Shown here piece after piece: positions 44,581-54,634 of a stretch of DNA of 64,000 nucleotides. The DNA lies in assembly GCA_963777625.1 (NCBI GenBank), contig CAVZRO010000035.1, positions 124,001 through 188,000 of the forward strand, in the 5' to 3' direction. The DNA comes from DATDIC01 sp963777625. GTDB lineage: Bacteria; Pseudomonadota; Alphaproteobacteria; Acetobacterales; Acetobacteraceae. Under the pieces are notes generated by a model, which was not told the DNA's origin, did not search any database, and saw only the letters and a program-made list of their open reading frames with translations. Numbering within the stretch: position 1 is the stretch's first letter; every line of letters starts with the position of its first letter. The translations under genes and the position numbers were made by a program.

Positions 44581-45188
44581 GCCGCCCCCGATCCCACCGG
44601 CGACCCCACAGGCGATCCCGCCAGAATGGCTGCGGCTGGCCGAGGCGCTGCTGTTCGCATCGGCCGAGCCGGTCACCCTCCGGCGGCTGGGCCAGCTTCT
44701 GCCCGACGAAGCCGACGCGCAGGCGGTTATCGCGGCCCTGCGGACGCACTACGCCGGACGCGGGGTTGAACTGGTCGACGCGGCGGGCGGCGTGATGTTC
44801 CGCACCGCCCCGGACCTCGCGCCGATGTTGCGCAAGGTGGTGGAGGTGCCTCGGCGGTTGCCGCGCGCGGCCATGGAAACCCTGGCGATCGTCGCCTACC
44901 ACCAGCCGGTGACACGGCCCGAGATCGAGGAGATCCGTGGTGCCAGCCTGTCACAGCAGACGCTTGACGCGTTGCTGGAAGCCGGCCTGATCGCGCCGCG
45001 AGGCCGCAAGGAGGTACCGGGTCGGCCGGCGCTTTGGGGTACGACGCCAGCCTTCCTGGCCCAGTTCGGGCTGGTAGACCTGCGCGACCTGCCGCGGCGG
45101 GAGGATCTGCTGACCGAGCGCCGCCGCCCCGATGGCTGCCCCAGCTTCCGTCGAGGCTGCTCCGGACGAGGACCGCCAGGAGACCTGA
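44561..45188 (+). CDS. scpB: Segregation and condensation protein B, frame interrupted by +1 near the end
   Basis: Winged-helix partner of ScpA in the SMC complex. From ATG 44561 it reads PEWLRLAEALLFASAEPVTL, then PRAAMETLAIVAYHQPVTRP, EIEEIRGASLSQQTLDALLE and GRKEVPGRPALWGTTPAFLA, all typical. After ERRRPD an extra G at 45134-45135 moves the frame; removing it gives AAPASVEAAPDEDRQET and a TGA at 45186-45188. The printed frame instead runs to 45244. Functional loss would be slight, since only the variable tail is affected. Confidence 0.88.
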
Positions 45189-45271
45189 CGGCGTTGCCTG
45201 AACTTCACCGCCCCTGTGTTTCCGCTAGAGGCGTTTCCTGCTAGCTACCCGGCGGGAGCCGATTTCCGGAC

Positions 45272-45814
45272 ATGTTCGATTTCGCGTGGTCAGAGTTCGC
45301 CGTCATTGCCGTCGTCGCGCTTATCGCGATCGGCCCGAAAGACATGCCCGTAGCGATCCGGGCGGTCACCGGGTGGATCAAGAAGGCACGCCGCATGGCG
45401 TCGGAGTTCCAGACCCATGTCGACGAGATGGTGCGCGAAGCGAACCTGGATGAGGTGCGCGACCAGATCAATCAGATCCGCAATTTCGACATCAAGTCGA
45501 TGGTGGAGACGACGGTCGATCCTGACCATTCCCTGCGCGACACCTTCGCGTCCAACCCGCTCGATCCGACCGTCAGCCCCACCACGTCCGGGGATCTCGC
45601 GACCGAACCCGTGGGCGGCGCCGCGGTTGCCGAACTCGAGCGTCAGCCCGAACCTGGCACGACCATGGAGGCGGCAGAGGCGGCCCAGCCGTCGGTCCCG
45701 GCGTTCATACCGCCCCAGGTTGCCGCCGATGTAATCAGCGAGGACGCCGCTGAGGCACCTGCCTTCGTTCCACCCGCCGTCGTCGCGCTGGCGCGCTCGC
45801 GCGGCGCGCTCTGA
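45272..45814 (+). CDS. tatB: Sec-independent protein translocase subunit TatB
   Basis: A 180-aa protein with the TatA/B fold: N-terminal helix MFDFAWSEFAVIAVVALIAI, then GPKDMPVAIRAVTGWIKKAR and an amphipathic helix. The early acidic Glu (WSEF) and long acidic/Pro tail mark TatB rather than TatA. TatB-TatC forms the receptor for twin-arginine signals. No tatA gene lies between scpB and here; the 83-base spacer is too short. Confidence 0.93.
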   Translation: MFDFAWSEFAVIAVVALIAIGPKDMPVAIRAVTGWIKKARRMASEFQTHVDEMVREANLDEVRDQINQIRNFDIKSMVETTVDPDHSLRDTFASNPLDPTVSPTTSGDLATEPVGGAAVAELERQPEPGTTMEAAEAAQPSVPAFIPPQVAADVISEDAAEAPAFVPPAVVALARSRGAL

Positions 45815-45848
45815 TCCCAGCACAACATCCCGATTATCCGGAACGAAC

Positions 45849-46637
45849 GTGGACCATATCGAGCAGCTAGACGACCCGATCAACGACAAGCCGATGCCGC
45901 TGCTCGATCACCTGATGGAGCTGCGTCGCCGGCTGATGTTTGCGATGGCGGCGTTCCTGGTGGCGTTCGGGGTCTGCTATTTCTTCTCGGGCCAGATATT
46001 TTTCTTCCTGGCGGAGCCGCTGGCGCGGGTGCTGCAACAACAAGGCATGCCGGCGCCGCACCTGATCTACACGCAGCTTTACGAGGTGTTCTTTACGAAG
46101 ATCAAAGTGGCGATGTTCGGCGGGCTCTTTTTGGGATTTCCAATCATCGCCTCGCAATTATGGCTGTTCATCGCGCCGGGACTCTACCGCAGCGAAAAAC
46201 GGGCACTCCTGCCGTTTCTGATCGCCAGCCCGGTGCTGTTCGTGATGGGCGCGGCATTGGCCTATTTCGTGGTGTTCCCGTTCGCTTGGCGGTTCTTCGC
46301 CAGCTTTCAGTCGCAGACGGGCGGCGGCGGCGTGCCAATCGAGCTGATGCCGCGGGTAAGCGAGTACCTCGATCTGGTCATGAAGCTGATCTTTGCATTC
46401 GGCATTACGTTCCAGCTTCCCGTGCTGCTGACATTGCTGGCCAAGGTGGGGATCATCAGTTCCAAGGGCCTCGGCCGGTTCCGCCGCTATGCCTACGTCG
46501 GCATGTTTGTCATCGCGGCCATCCTGGCGCCGCCGGATGTCATAACCCAGTGCAGTCTCGCCCTGCCGTTGATCCTGCTTTACGAAATCTCGGTCGTATC
46601 GGCGCGGATGGTCGAGCGGAAGCCGGTGGAACCCTGA
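45849..46637 (+). CDS. tatC: Sec-independent protein translocase subunit TatC
   Basis: Six-helix core of the Tat translocon, 262 aa from GTG 45849. Family landmarks are MPLLDHLMELRRRLM at the N-terminus, the periplasmic loop LYEVFFTKIKVAMFGG, FPIIASQLWLFIAPGLYRSE and RRYAYVGMFVIAAILAPPDV. The gene precedes serS by 3 bases, conserved in alphaproteobacteria. Confidence 0.96.
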   Translation: MDHIEQLDDPINDKPMPLLDHLMELRRRLMFAMAAFLVAFGVCYFFSGQIFFFLAEPLARVLQQQGMPAPHLIYTQLYEVFFTKIKVAMFGGLFLGFPIIASQLWLFIAPGLYRSEKRALLPFLIASPVLFVMGAALAYFVVFPFAWRFFASFQSQTGGGGVPIELMPRVSEYLDLVMKLIFAFGITFQLPVLLTLLAKVGIISSKGLGRFRRYAYVGMFVIAAILAPPDVITQCSLALPLILLYEISVVSARMVERKPVEP

Positions 46638-46640
46638 GCA

Positions 46641-47921
46641 ATGCACGATATCCGCGCCATTCGCGCCGATCCCGCCGGTTTCGACGCGGCGATGGCGCGA
46701 CGCGGATTGTCGCCGGTTTCACCCGAGATACTTGCCTGCGATAGTGCACGCCGGGCTGCGCAGACGCGGTTCCAGGAACTGCAAACCCGCCGCAATGCCC
46801 TGGCGCGAACAATCGGGCAGAAGAAGCGTGGCGGCGAAGACACCGCACCGCTCGAAGCTGAGGCCGCGAGCCTGCGCGTAGAGACCGAAGCGCTGGAACG
46901 CCAGGCCGCCACGCTCGATGAACAGATCACGCGTCTGCTCGAAGTGCTGCCGAACCGGCTGGATCCCGATGTACCGGACGGTGCCGATGAAGCTGCCAAC
47001 GTCGTGCTGGCGCGGCACGGAACGCCGCGCGATCTCGGGTTTCAGCCGAAACAGCATTTCGAGCTGGGGGAAGCCTCCGGCCTGATGGACTTCGCCGCGG
47101 CGGCGAAATTGGCCGGCGCTCGGTTCACGCTGCTGCGCGGTCCGCTGGCGCGGCTGGAGCGTGCGCTCGGTCAGTTCATGATCGACCTGCACACGAGAGA
47201 ACACGACTACCGCGAAACCTCCGTCCCGCTGCTGGTGAACGACGCGACCGCGTACGGCACCGACAAGCTGCCCAAGTTCGGCGACACGATGTTTCGCACC
47301 ACCGACGGTCGCTGGCTGATCCCCACCGCCGAAGTGCCGCTGACTGCCCTGGCAATGGCCGAGATCATCCCGGAACGCGAGCTGCCCTGGCGTATGACCG
47401 CGCTGACGCCGTGCTTTCGAAGCGAAGCTGGCGCAGCCGGGCGGGACACCCGCGGCATGCTTCGCCAGCACCAGTTCTACAAGGTGGAGCTGGTCTCGGT
47501 CACGCATCCCGACCATAGCGTTGCCGAGCACGAGCGCATGACCGGGTGCGCCGAAACGGTGCTGCGGCTGCTTGAACTGCCATACCGTCGCGTCGTCCTC
47601 GCGTCCGGCGACACCGGGTTTGGCGCGGCGAAAACCTTCGACCTGGAAGTCTGGCTTCCCGGGCAGCAGGCCTGGCGGGAAATCAGCTCCTGCTCCAACA
47701 CACGGGATTTCCAGGCCAGGCGGATGAATGCGCGCTTTCGCGCCACGGACGGCAAATCAGTAAGCTACGTTCACACGCTGAACGGCTCCGGTGTCGCGGT
47801 CGGACGGGCGCTGATCGCCGTCATGGAAAACCACCAGCAGGCAGATGGCTCGATCCTGGTGCCCGCCGCTCTGCGGCCATACATGGGAGGCCTGGAGCGG
47901 ATCGCCACCCGCCCGGAATGA
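46641..47921 (+). CDS. serS: Seryl-tRNA synthetase
   Basis: Class II synthetase, 426 aa. The N-terminal coiled-coil arm (about residues 30-105) is followed by motif 2 (LTPCFRSEAGAAGRDTRGML, RQHQFYKVELV) and motif 3 (GSGVAVGRALIAVMENHQQ). The end overlaps pdxY by four bases (ATGA). Confidence 0.97.
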   Translation: MHDIRAIRADPAGFDAAMARRGLSPVSPEILACDSARRAAQTRFQELQTRRNALARTIGQKKRGGEDTAPLEAEAASLRVETEALERQAATLDEQITRLLEVLPNRLDPDVPDGADEAANVVLARHGTPRDLGFQPKQHFELGEASGLMDFAAAAKLAGARFTLLRGPLARLERALGQFMIDLHTREHDYRETSVPLLVNDATAYGTDKLPKFGDTMFRTTDGRWLIPTAEVPLTALAMAEIIPERELPWRMTALTPCFRSEAGAAGRDTRGMLRQHQFYKVELVSVTHPDHSVAEHERMTGCAETVLRLLELPYRRVVLASGDTGFGAAKTFDLEVWLPGQQAWREISSCSNTRDFQARRMNARFRATDGKSVSYVHTLNGSGVAVGRALIAVMENHQQADGSILVPAALRPYMGGLERIATRPE

Positions 47922-48778
47922 ACATCCTGTCGATCCAGTCCTGGGTTGCCTACGGCCATGTCGGCAATGCCAGCGCCATGTTTCCGCTGCAACGACTCGG
48001 CGCGGAGGTGTGGGCGATCAACACCGTCCAGTTTTCCAATCACACCGGCTACGGCCACTGGACCGGCCAGGTGTTCAGCGGCGATATGGTGCATGAGCTG
48101 GTGGACGGTGTGGAGGCACGCGGTATCCTGCCATCCTGCGACGCCGTGCTGTCCGGCTATATGGGCGATCGCGGGATCGGGGAGTCGATCCTGGACGCCG
48201 TGGCGCGCGTCCGTGCGGCCAATCCGCACACGCTCTATTGCTGCGATCCGGTGATTGGTGACGAGCGGGACGGGGTATACGTCCGCCCCGGCATTGCCGA
48301 GTTCATGCATGACGCGGCGCTTCCTGCCGCCGACATGGCGTGTCCCAATCGGTTCGAGATCGAACTGCTGACCGGCATGTCCTGTGCCACGCTGGACGGA
48401 GCAAAGGCAGCGGCCAGCACCCTCGCGGCGCGACTTCGGCCGGACGGTCCGCGCAGCCTGCTGGTGACCAGTCTCCGCACCGAGACGACGCCGGCGGATG
48501 CGATTGACATGCTGGTGGCCGAGAGCGGGCAGTTTCATCTGCTGCGGACGCCGCTGCTGCCGTTGGAGCTGAACGGTACCGGCGATATCATGGCCGCCCT
48601 GTTTCTGTTTCATCGGTTGCGGCAGGGCAGCGCCGCGCTGGCTTTGGAAGCGGCTGGATCATCCGTGTACGGCGTGCTGCGCCGGACGGCGGAGGCCGGA
48701 GCGCGTGAGCTGAGAATTGTGGACGCGCAGGACGAACTGGTCGCCCCAAGTCAGTTTTTTCGCGCCTTCCCGTGTTGA
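47918..48778 (+). CDS. pdxY: Pyridoxal kinase PdxY
   Basis: Ribokinase-fold enzyme making pyridoxal 5'-phosphate from pyridoxal. At 286 aa with the start NILSIQSWVAYGHVGNASAM (substrate-binding SxxAxGHVGN) and the anion-hole motif LNGTGDIMAALF. CDPVIGDERDGVYV and ADMACPNRFEIELLTGM are also typical. Co-translated with serS by overlap. Confidence 0.94.
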   Translation: MNILSIQSWVAYGHVGNASAMFPLQRLGAEVWAINTVQFSNHTGYGHWTGQVFSGDMVHELVDGVEARGILPSCDAVLSGYMGDRGIGESILDAVARVRAANPHTLYCCDPVIGDERDGVYVRPGIAEFMHDAALPAADMACPNRFEIELLTGMSCATLDGAKAAASTLAARLRPDGPRSLLVTSLRTETTPADAIDMLVAESGQFHLLRTPLLPLELNGTGDIMAALFLFHRLRQGSAALALEAAGSSVYGVLRRTAEAGARELRIVDAQDELVAPSQFFRAFPC

Positions 48779-48838
48779 GGGAGTAGGATTTTTCCTCGAG
48801 TCAGGCTAACCGGGCGTGCGCGGCGCAAGGATTCTATT

Positions 48839-49303
48839 ATGGCGATTGACAAGGATATGGATCGTCTCGATCGGGAAATCCTTCGCCTGCTGGCGGCGGA
48901 TGCATCGCTGTCGCTGGCTGAAATCGCCGGACGGGTGGGACTGACGCCGACGCCGTGCTGGAAGCGCATCCGCCGCATGGAACAGGCCGGCATCATCGTC
49001 GGACGTGTGGCGGTGCTGGATCCGGTCAAGGTCGGCCTGCCCGTCTCGGCGTTCGTGGCGGTCGAAACAGCCGATCATTCCAGCGAGTGGCTGGAGCGGT
49101 TTGCCACGGTGGTGGCGGGCATGGACGAGATTGTCGATGCGTGGCGAATGAGCGGCGATGTCGATTACCTTTTACACGTCGTTGTATCCGATATAGCCGC
49201 GTATGATGTTTTCTACCGTCGGTTGATCGCGGCGGTCCCGCTGCGAAACGTGACCAGCCGCTTTGCCATGGAACGCATGAAAGCGGCGCCGCTGCCGGTA
49301 TGA
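48839..49303 (+). CDS. Lrp/AsnC family transcriptional regulator
   Basis: A 154-aa protein with an N-terminal helix-turn-helix (LDREILRLLAADASLSLAEI, then GLTPTPCWKRIRRMEQAGII) and a C-terminal RAM/AsnC ligand-binding domain (FVAVETADHSSEWLERFATV, WRMSGDVDYLLHVVVSDIAA). Such regulators respond to amino acids. It lies 60 bases after pdxY on the same strand; its target is not evident. Confidence 0.92.
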   Translation: MAIDKDMDRLDREILRLLAADASLSLAEIAGRVGLTPTPCWKRIRRMEQAGIIVGRVAVLDPVKVGLPVSAFVAVETADHSSEWLERFATVVAGMDEIVDAWRMSGDVDYLLHVVVSDIAAYDVFYRRLIAAVPLRNVTSRFAMERMKAAPLPV

Positions 49304-49316
49304 TGATGGGCTGAGA

Positions 49317-51423
49317 TCAGGCGGTGTCGAAGCTGCCGAGGGCGCTCAGCAGATCAGCCTGACCATACGGCTTGCTCAACATCCGATCCGCAGCAGTGAG
49401 GTCATTCCGGCTGACCATCTCTGAGTTGCCGGTGGTGAAAAGCACCCGCAGTTCCGGCTGGATTTTCCTTGCCAGGCGCACGAATTCCGCACCGGACATT
49501 CCCGGCATGGCATAATCGACCACCGCGATGTCGAACCGGCGCAGGGCAAGCAGGGTCAGCGCTTCCGATCCGCTATCCGCCCCTTCTACCCGATATCCCG
49601 CGTCGACCAGCAGTTCGCAGGTGATGGCCCGAACATCCGGCTCGTCGTCCACCGCGAGCAGCCGCAACGGTTGCAGCGGCTGATGGCTGTCAAGCGATGA
49701 TATCTTCACCGGCTTGGTGCTGGCGGGCTGTTCCGCACGCGGCAGGAACACCTCGACGACAGTGCCGGCGCCCGGGCGGCTATGCAGCCGCACCGTCCCC
49801 CCGCACTGGCGGGCCACTCCATAAGCCTGAGCCAATCCGAGTCCGCTGCCCTTGCCGATCCCTTTCGTGGTGAAGAACGGCTCGAAGGCACGCTCCATCA
49901 CGTCGGGGGTCATTCCGGTTCCGGTATCGCTGACCGTGATGTTCACGTAATCGCCCGCCGCAAGCTCCGGCGGGAGATCGTTCCGCTCGTCCGCATTGCC
50001 GGTGGCGATGCGGAGCGTACCGCCCTCAGGCATCGCGTCGCGTGCGTTAATGGCAAGGTTGAGCAGCACCATTTCAAGTTGCGAAACATCGGTGCTTGCA
50101 AGCCACAATCCAGGGACAAGCGCGAATTCGACGTGGATCAGGCCGCCCAGGCTATGCGCCAGGAGAGTTTGCAGGCCGGCGATCAGTGCATTCAGATCGA
50201 CCGGCTGCGGCGCGAGCCGTTGCTGCCGCGCATAGGCAAGCAACTGCTGTGTGAGCCGGCCGCCTCGCCATGCCGCACCCAGGGCCGCCTCCACGTGCCG
50301 GCGCGTCGAGTTATCATGCAGTCTGGCCCTGAGCAGTTCGAGGTTGCCGACCACGACCGCGAGAAGATTGTTGAAATCATGGGCGACCCCGCCGGTGAGC
50401 TGACCGATCGCCTCAAGCCGCTGCGCCTGGAGCAAGGCATGCTCCGCCTTGTCGCGTTCGGCGATGGCGGCGGTGAGCCGCGCGTTCGCCAGCGCGAGTT
50501 CGCGCGTGCGATCGGCAACGCCGGCTTCCAGCAACTCCTCGGTGCGCTTCCGATCTGTAACATCGAGGGACACGCCGACCATCCGCTCCGGCGCGCCATC
50601 TGGCCCCCGGATAACCTGGCCACGTATCTGCACCCAGTGGGTACTGCCATCCGGCCAAAGCGTCCGGGTACTCCACATCGTAATCGGCGCCGTGCAGCAA
50701 CGCCGCATCCAGAGCTGCCTGGCGTTGGTCACGATCTTCCGGATGTACGGCTGCCCGCAGATCGTCATGCGCGAAGGGGTCCTGGGGGGCGAGGCCGAAG
50801 CAGGCCTTATGCAGGGCCGAGGAGACCATGGTCCGATCTGGCAGCGTCATTTCCCATGCGCCGAGCCGGCCAGCGGCCATGGCAATGGCAAGGCGCCGCT
50901 CACTTTCGCCGAGGGAGAAATCCCGCCGCGCCAGTTCTTCGTTCGCGGCACGCAGCCGGCCGATCAGGAGCTGCTGCTCGCGAGCGATCTCGTCGCGTTC
51001 GACCGCTTCCCGGTCAGGATTGACCAGCGCGGTCATGTCACGGACCCTGTGGATGACCCCGACGACCTGTCCGTCTGGATCGAGCACCGGCTCGTTCAGA
51101 AGGGTCCAATATCGCTCATGCAGCTCATCTTGCCGGTGACGGACGCCATAGCAGTGTAAGGAAACGGCGTCGGTCCGACGCAGATGCAGCACCCGGGCAA
51201 GTGACTCGCGCAACTCACGAATTCCTCGCTCGGCCCCTTCGCCCGGGCAATCCTCCAGAAGTTCAAACAGATTGCGCCCGAGTACCTGCGCACGGGAGAA
51301 TCCTGTGTGACGCAGCCAAGTCTCGCTTGCTTCGAAGATACATGAATCCGTACCGAGCAGCAGGTAAAGCCCGGGGATGCGCCGAAAGATTACCTGGAAG
51401 TCAGGGAGTGGGGCCCTGACCAT
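49317..51423 (-). CDS. Hybrid PAS sensor histidine kinase with C-terminal receiver, frame interrupted by +1
   Basis: Read from ATG 51423 (GAGG site upstream). Residues 1-120 form a PAS domain (FRRIPGLYLLLGTDSCIFEA) and a second PAS follows (FSLGESERRLAIAMAAGRLG). After DYDVEY an extra base in the GGG at 50666-50668 must be removed to continue RTLWPDGSTHWVQIRGQVIR. Then come HisKA with the phospho-His (IGQLTGGVAHDFNNLLAVVV), HATPase_c (LLNLAINARDAMPEGGTLRI, DTGTGM, FFTTKGIGKGSGLGLAQAYG) and a receiver (VDDEPDVRA, VVDYAMPGMSG, LSKPYG). No transmembrane segment is visible, so it is a cytosolic sensor of unknown signal. Total is about 700 aa. Confidence 0.88.
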
Positions 51424-51507
51424 GAGCCGGACCTCAACTTTTCGTGTACAATCCAATATCAAGCCGCTGGGCCGCCAGCGGTCAAGTTGCAATCTTGTAA
51501 ATTTACC

Positions 51508-52668
51508 CTATATCAAATTGTTTCCATAAACCCCTGCCTCAAAGCGCGCGAGCAGGTCCAAAACGGTCCGGTCGGCAAACGGCAGCACCTGCGTCATCAA
51601 TAATCCGGCAACTTTCCTGCTCGGATCGAGCCAGTAATAGGTATTGTACAGGCCCGCCCATGCGAAGCTGTTGGCGGCTCGACCGTGCGGGACCGCCTCG
51701 GTGTTGATAAGAAAACTGAACCCCCACTTCTTTGGGATACCCGGGAACAGTTCCACGTCGTTCGATGACGTGGGCACGGCCGATTGCATCGGTTCCACCA
51801 GAAGCGGGCCGATCTGGTTCCGCAGCATCGTGGCGACGGTGCGCTTTTGCAAAACCGTATTTCCGCCCGCGCTGCCTTGCGACAGCAGCATGCGGAGAAA
51901 TATCAGGTAATCGCCGGCAGTCGAATACAGGCCGCCGCCGCCCGGGTAGAACTCTCGTGGCGGCCGGGTGTCGAGTTGCAACGGCTGCAGCCCCTGATCC
52001 GTCCGCGCATGCACTGTCGCCAACCGCGGCTCCATGTCGGGCCGGACGAGATAGCTGGTGTTCTCCATCCCGAGCGGCGTGAAGATGTGCCGTTGGAAAT
52101 AGGTTTCCAGATCCTCCCCGCTGACCGCCTCGATCATGCGGCCGACCCAGTCGATGTTGATGCCGTATTGCCACCTTGTGCCTGGCTCGAACGTGAGCGG
52201 CGCGTCCAGTCCGGCAAGCAGGCCGGTGCGCACCGCCGGCACGCCTGCCTCCCTGTGGTACCGCTGCAGGTCGGCGTTCCAGGTGTCATAACCGAACCCC
52301 GCGGTGTGCGTGAGCAACTGACGCAAGGTGATGGGCGAGCGTACCGGCCGAAGGATCGGCCGTCCGGTGCTGTCGAACCCCTCCAGAACCTGCCGGGATG
52401 CGAGTTCGGATGCCACATTGGCGGCGGGCGCATCGAGCGACAGCCGTCCCTGCTCCACCAACTGCATCGCGGCCACGGCGGTAACGGCTTTGGTCATCGA
52501 GGCGATGCGAAACACGGTATCGAGCGTCATGGGCGGGCCGTCCGGCAGCATGCGGCGGCCGAAGGCACCCTGGTAGATAATCTGGTCGGCATTAACCGCC
52601 ACGGCGACGACACCCGGGATGGTCTCCGTCTGGGCCGCCTGATGCAGGATCTGGTCGATCTGATTCAT
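51508..52668 (-). CDS. Serine hydrolase of the beta-lactamase/EstB (class C-like) family
   Basis: A 386-aa protein. The SxxK nucleophile motif is in FRIASMTKAVTAVAAMQLVE and the YxN motif in RWQYGINIDWVGRM. THTAGFGYDTW is a further landmark. No signal peptide is evident at the N-terminus (MNQIDQILHQAAQTETIPGV), favouring a cytosolic esterase/peptidase over a true beta-lactamase. No partner gene suggests a substrate. Confidence 0.9.
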   Translation of the reverse strand: MNQIDQILHQAAQTETIPGVVAVAVNADQIIYQGAFGRRMLPDGPPMTLDTVFRIASMTKAVTAVAAMQLVEQGRLSLDAPAANVASELASRQVLEGFDSTGRPILRPVRSPITLRQLLTHTAGFGYDTWNADLQRYHREAGVPAVRTGLLAGLDAPLTFEPGTRWQYGINIDWVGRMIEAVSGEDLETYFQRHIFTPLGMENTSYLVRPDMEPRLATVHARTDQGLQPLQLDTRPPREFYPGGGGLYSTAGDYLIFLRMLLSQGSAGGNTVLQKRTVATMLRNQIGPLLVEPMQSAVPTSSNDVELFPGIPKKWGFSFLINTEAVPHGRAANSFAWAGLYNTYYWLDPSRKVAGLLMTQVLPFADRTVLDLLARFEAGVYGNNLI

Positions 52669-52826
52669 GGACGCGAGGCCTCTTCACGCGGAGGGGGATC
52701 ATATCTTGGCGGTCGGAAAAATCGAACGCGACCCATCCACTCCCTTGCGATGGTCCGCGGCGGCAAGCGGAGGAGCAATGCACACCCGACATCGCTGACG
52801 GCCCGTCTTCGTGCTCTGCTGTCGGG

Positions 52827-53423
52827 ATGGGTTCCTTGCTGCCCTCCCTGCTGGGTTTCGCCGTGGCGATGTACATTACGCCAGGGCCCAACAATGTCAT
52901 GGTGGCATGCTCTGCCGCCAATTACGGGCTGCGCGCCACAATCCCGCACATGCTGGGAATCGCGGTGGGTTTCGCATTGATGCTGGCGCTGGTCAGTGCG
53001 GGCCTGGGCTCCGCCATTCTGTTCTGGCCGCCGCTGCTGCTGATCATGCGATGGATTGGCGTTACCTGGATCATGTGGCTTGCCTGGAAGATCGCTTCCG
53101 CTCCGCCGCCGGACGTCGGTCGTCAGGCCAGGTTGCTCGGCTTCATGGGAGCAGTGGCATTTCAGTGGATCAACCCGAAAGCGTGGTTCATCGGGCTTGG
53201 CGCGGCGAGCATGTTCATCATGCCCGACCGTTCGCTTACGCCCCAGCTCCTGCGGCTAAGCCTGGTGTTTCTTGCCTGCGCGATGCCTTGCCTGCTTGTC
53301 TGGGCACTGATCGGCAGTGGCAGCGGTCGCTTGTTGCACTCGCCGGGCCGGTTGCGTGCGTTCAACCTCACGATGGCGGGCCTGCTGGTCCTGTCGGTAG
53401 TCCCGGTGCTGATCGAGGAATGA
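52827..53423 (+). CDS. LysE/RhtB-family amino-acid exporter
   Basis: A 198-aa protein with about five or six hydrophobic helices and the family signature MYITPGPNNVMVACSAANYG near the N-terminus. GAVAFQWINPKAWFIGLGAA is the second conserved segment. Probably exports an amino acid or similar metabolite; substrate unknown. Confidence 0.92.
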   Translation: MGSLLPSLLGFAVAMYITPGPNNVMVACSAANYGLRATIPHMLGIAVGFALMLALVSAGLGSAILFWPPLLLIMRWIGVTWIMWLAWKIASAPPPDVGRQARLLGFMGAVAFQWINPKAWFIGLGAASMFIMPDRSLTPQLLRLSLVFLACAMPCLLVWALIGSGSGRLLHSPGRLRAFNLTMAGLLVLSVVPVLIEE

Positions 53424-53497
53424 ATGCAAGCAGCTCGGCGGGCGTTCCGCCGGTGGTCAACGCATATTTCGAGTGTTGATGCTCAAGGAGGGTGCGC

Positions 53498-54607
53498 ATG
53501 AAAATAGCCAAGATCGACGCATTTCAGGTCCGCTGGAGCAGCGAAGACAAGCCGGCGCAACGCAGTGCTTTTGTGAGCATCCACACCGAAGACGGCACTT
53601 CCGGTATCGGCGAGGCGTCGCCCATGCAGGGCGGCCTGGCCTCGCTCGGGATCATCGTCCACGACATCGCTCCACGACTGATCGGCAAGGATCCGCTGGA
53701 CCACGCGGTGCTGCTGGACACGTTGCTGCACGAGTTGGTGAAGCTCGGGCCGGAGGGCGCATTGAGCGGGGCGCTGGCGGCGCTGGACATCGCCATGTGG
53801 GATCTGAAGGGCAAGCTGCTCGGCCAGCCGATCTACAAGCTGATCGGGGGAGCGTGGCGGACCGCCCTTCCCTTCTATGCCTCCATCGGCGGCAATGGCG
53901 ACCGACCGCTTGACGATGTGCTGCGCGTGGTCGAACAGCGGATGCAACACAAGCCCCGCGCGGTGAAGATCCGCTTCGACAACAACCGCACCCAACTGGA
54001 CGCCGACATTCCAGGCGACATCGCCAAGGCGCGTGCAGTACGCAAACTGGTCGGTGACGGGTTCCCGCTCGCCTTCGACGCCAACAACGGATACACGACC
54101 GGGGGTGCCGTCCGCGTCGGACGCGCGCTGGAAGAGCTGGGTTACTGGTGGTTCGAGGAGCCGGTCCAGCACTATCACCCGAAAGCGATGGGCGACGTCG
54201 CCCGCGCACTCGACATCACCATTTCCGCCGGCGAGCAGACCTACACGCTGGCCGGGCTCGCCGACCTGATCTCCGCCGGCGTGCGCATGGTGCAACCGGA
54301 TATCGTGAAGATGGGCGGCATCACCGGACTGATGCGGTGCAACGCGGTGGCCCACGCGCATGGTGTTGAACTGGTTCCGCACCAAACTCAGCCGACCATC
54401 GGGCACACCGCGAACCTGCATTTCTCGGCAACGCAACTGCACGCGACGAAGCCGTGCGAATGGAATGACCCCTCGCCGCGCACCCATGCCGTGTTCGAGA
54501 ACCCGCCCTGGCCCGAGGATGGGCTGTTTCACCTTCCGCATGGCCCCGGGCTGGGATTGCGGCTGAACGAGGCGGAGTTGCGAAAGCGGCGGGTCGAGAT
54601 CCGCTGA
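53498..54607 (+). CDS. Mandelate racemase/muconate-lactonizing enzyme family protein
   Basis: A 369-aa enolase-superfamily enzyme from ATG 53498 (AAGGAGG upstream). Residues for catalysis are KIR (AVKIRFDNNRT), metal ligands in LAFDANNGYTT, WWFEEPVQHYHP and SAGEQTYTLAG, a further Asp in QPDIVKMGGITG, and His in LVPHQTQPTIGHT. This arrangement fits sugar-acid dehydratases or racemases. Unlike the other enolase-family gene in the window it is intact and single-copy. It follows the LysE gene by 74 bases. Confidence 0.92.
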   Translation: MKIAKIDAFQVRWSSEDKPAQRSAFVSIHTEDGTSGIGEASPMQGGLASLGIIVHDIAPRLIGKDPLDHAVLLDTLLHELVKLGPEGALSGALAALDIAMWDLKGKLLGQPIYKLIGGAWRTALPFYASIGGNGDRPLDDVLRVVEQRMQHKPRAVKIRFDNNRTQLDADIPGDIAKARAVRKLVGDGFPLAFDANNGYTTGGAVRVGRALEELGYWWFEEPVQHYHPKAMGDVARALDITISAGEQTYTLAGLADLISAGVRMVQPDIVKMGGITGLMRCNAVAHAHGVELVPHQTQPTIGHTANLHFSATQLHATKPCEWNDPSPRTHAVFENPPWPEDGLFHLPHGPGLGLRLNEAELRKRRVEIR

Positions 54608-54634
54608 AGCGGGCCTGCGGGTCCCTTTCCGCCC

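Noticed and set aside
51424..51507. Promoter with a palindrome (CCGCTGG...CCAGCGG) upstream of the histidine kinase
   Set aside because: A TTGACC and a GATATT are present but 19 bases apart; the spacing is long and the match weak.
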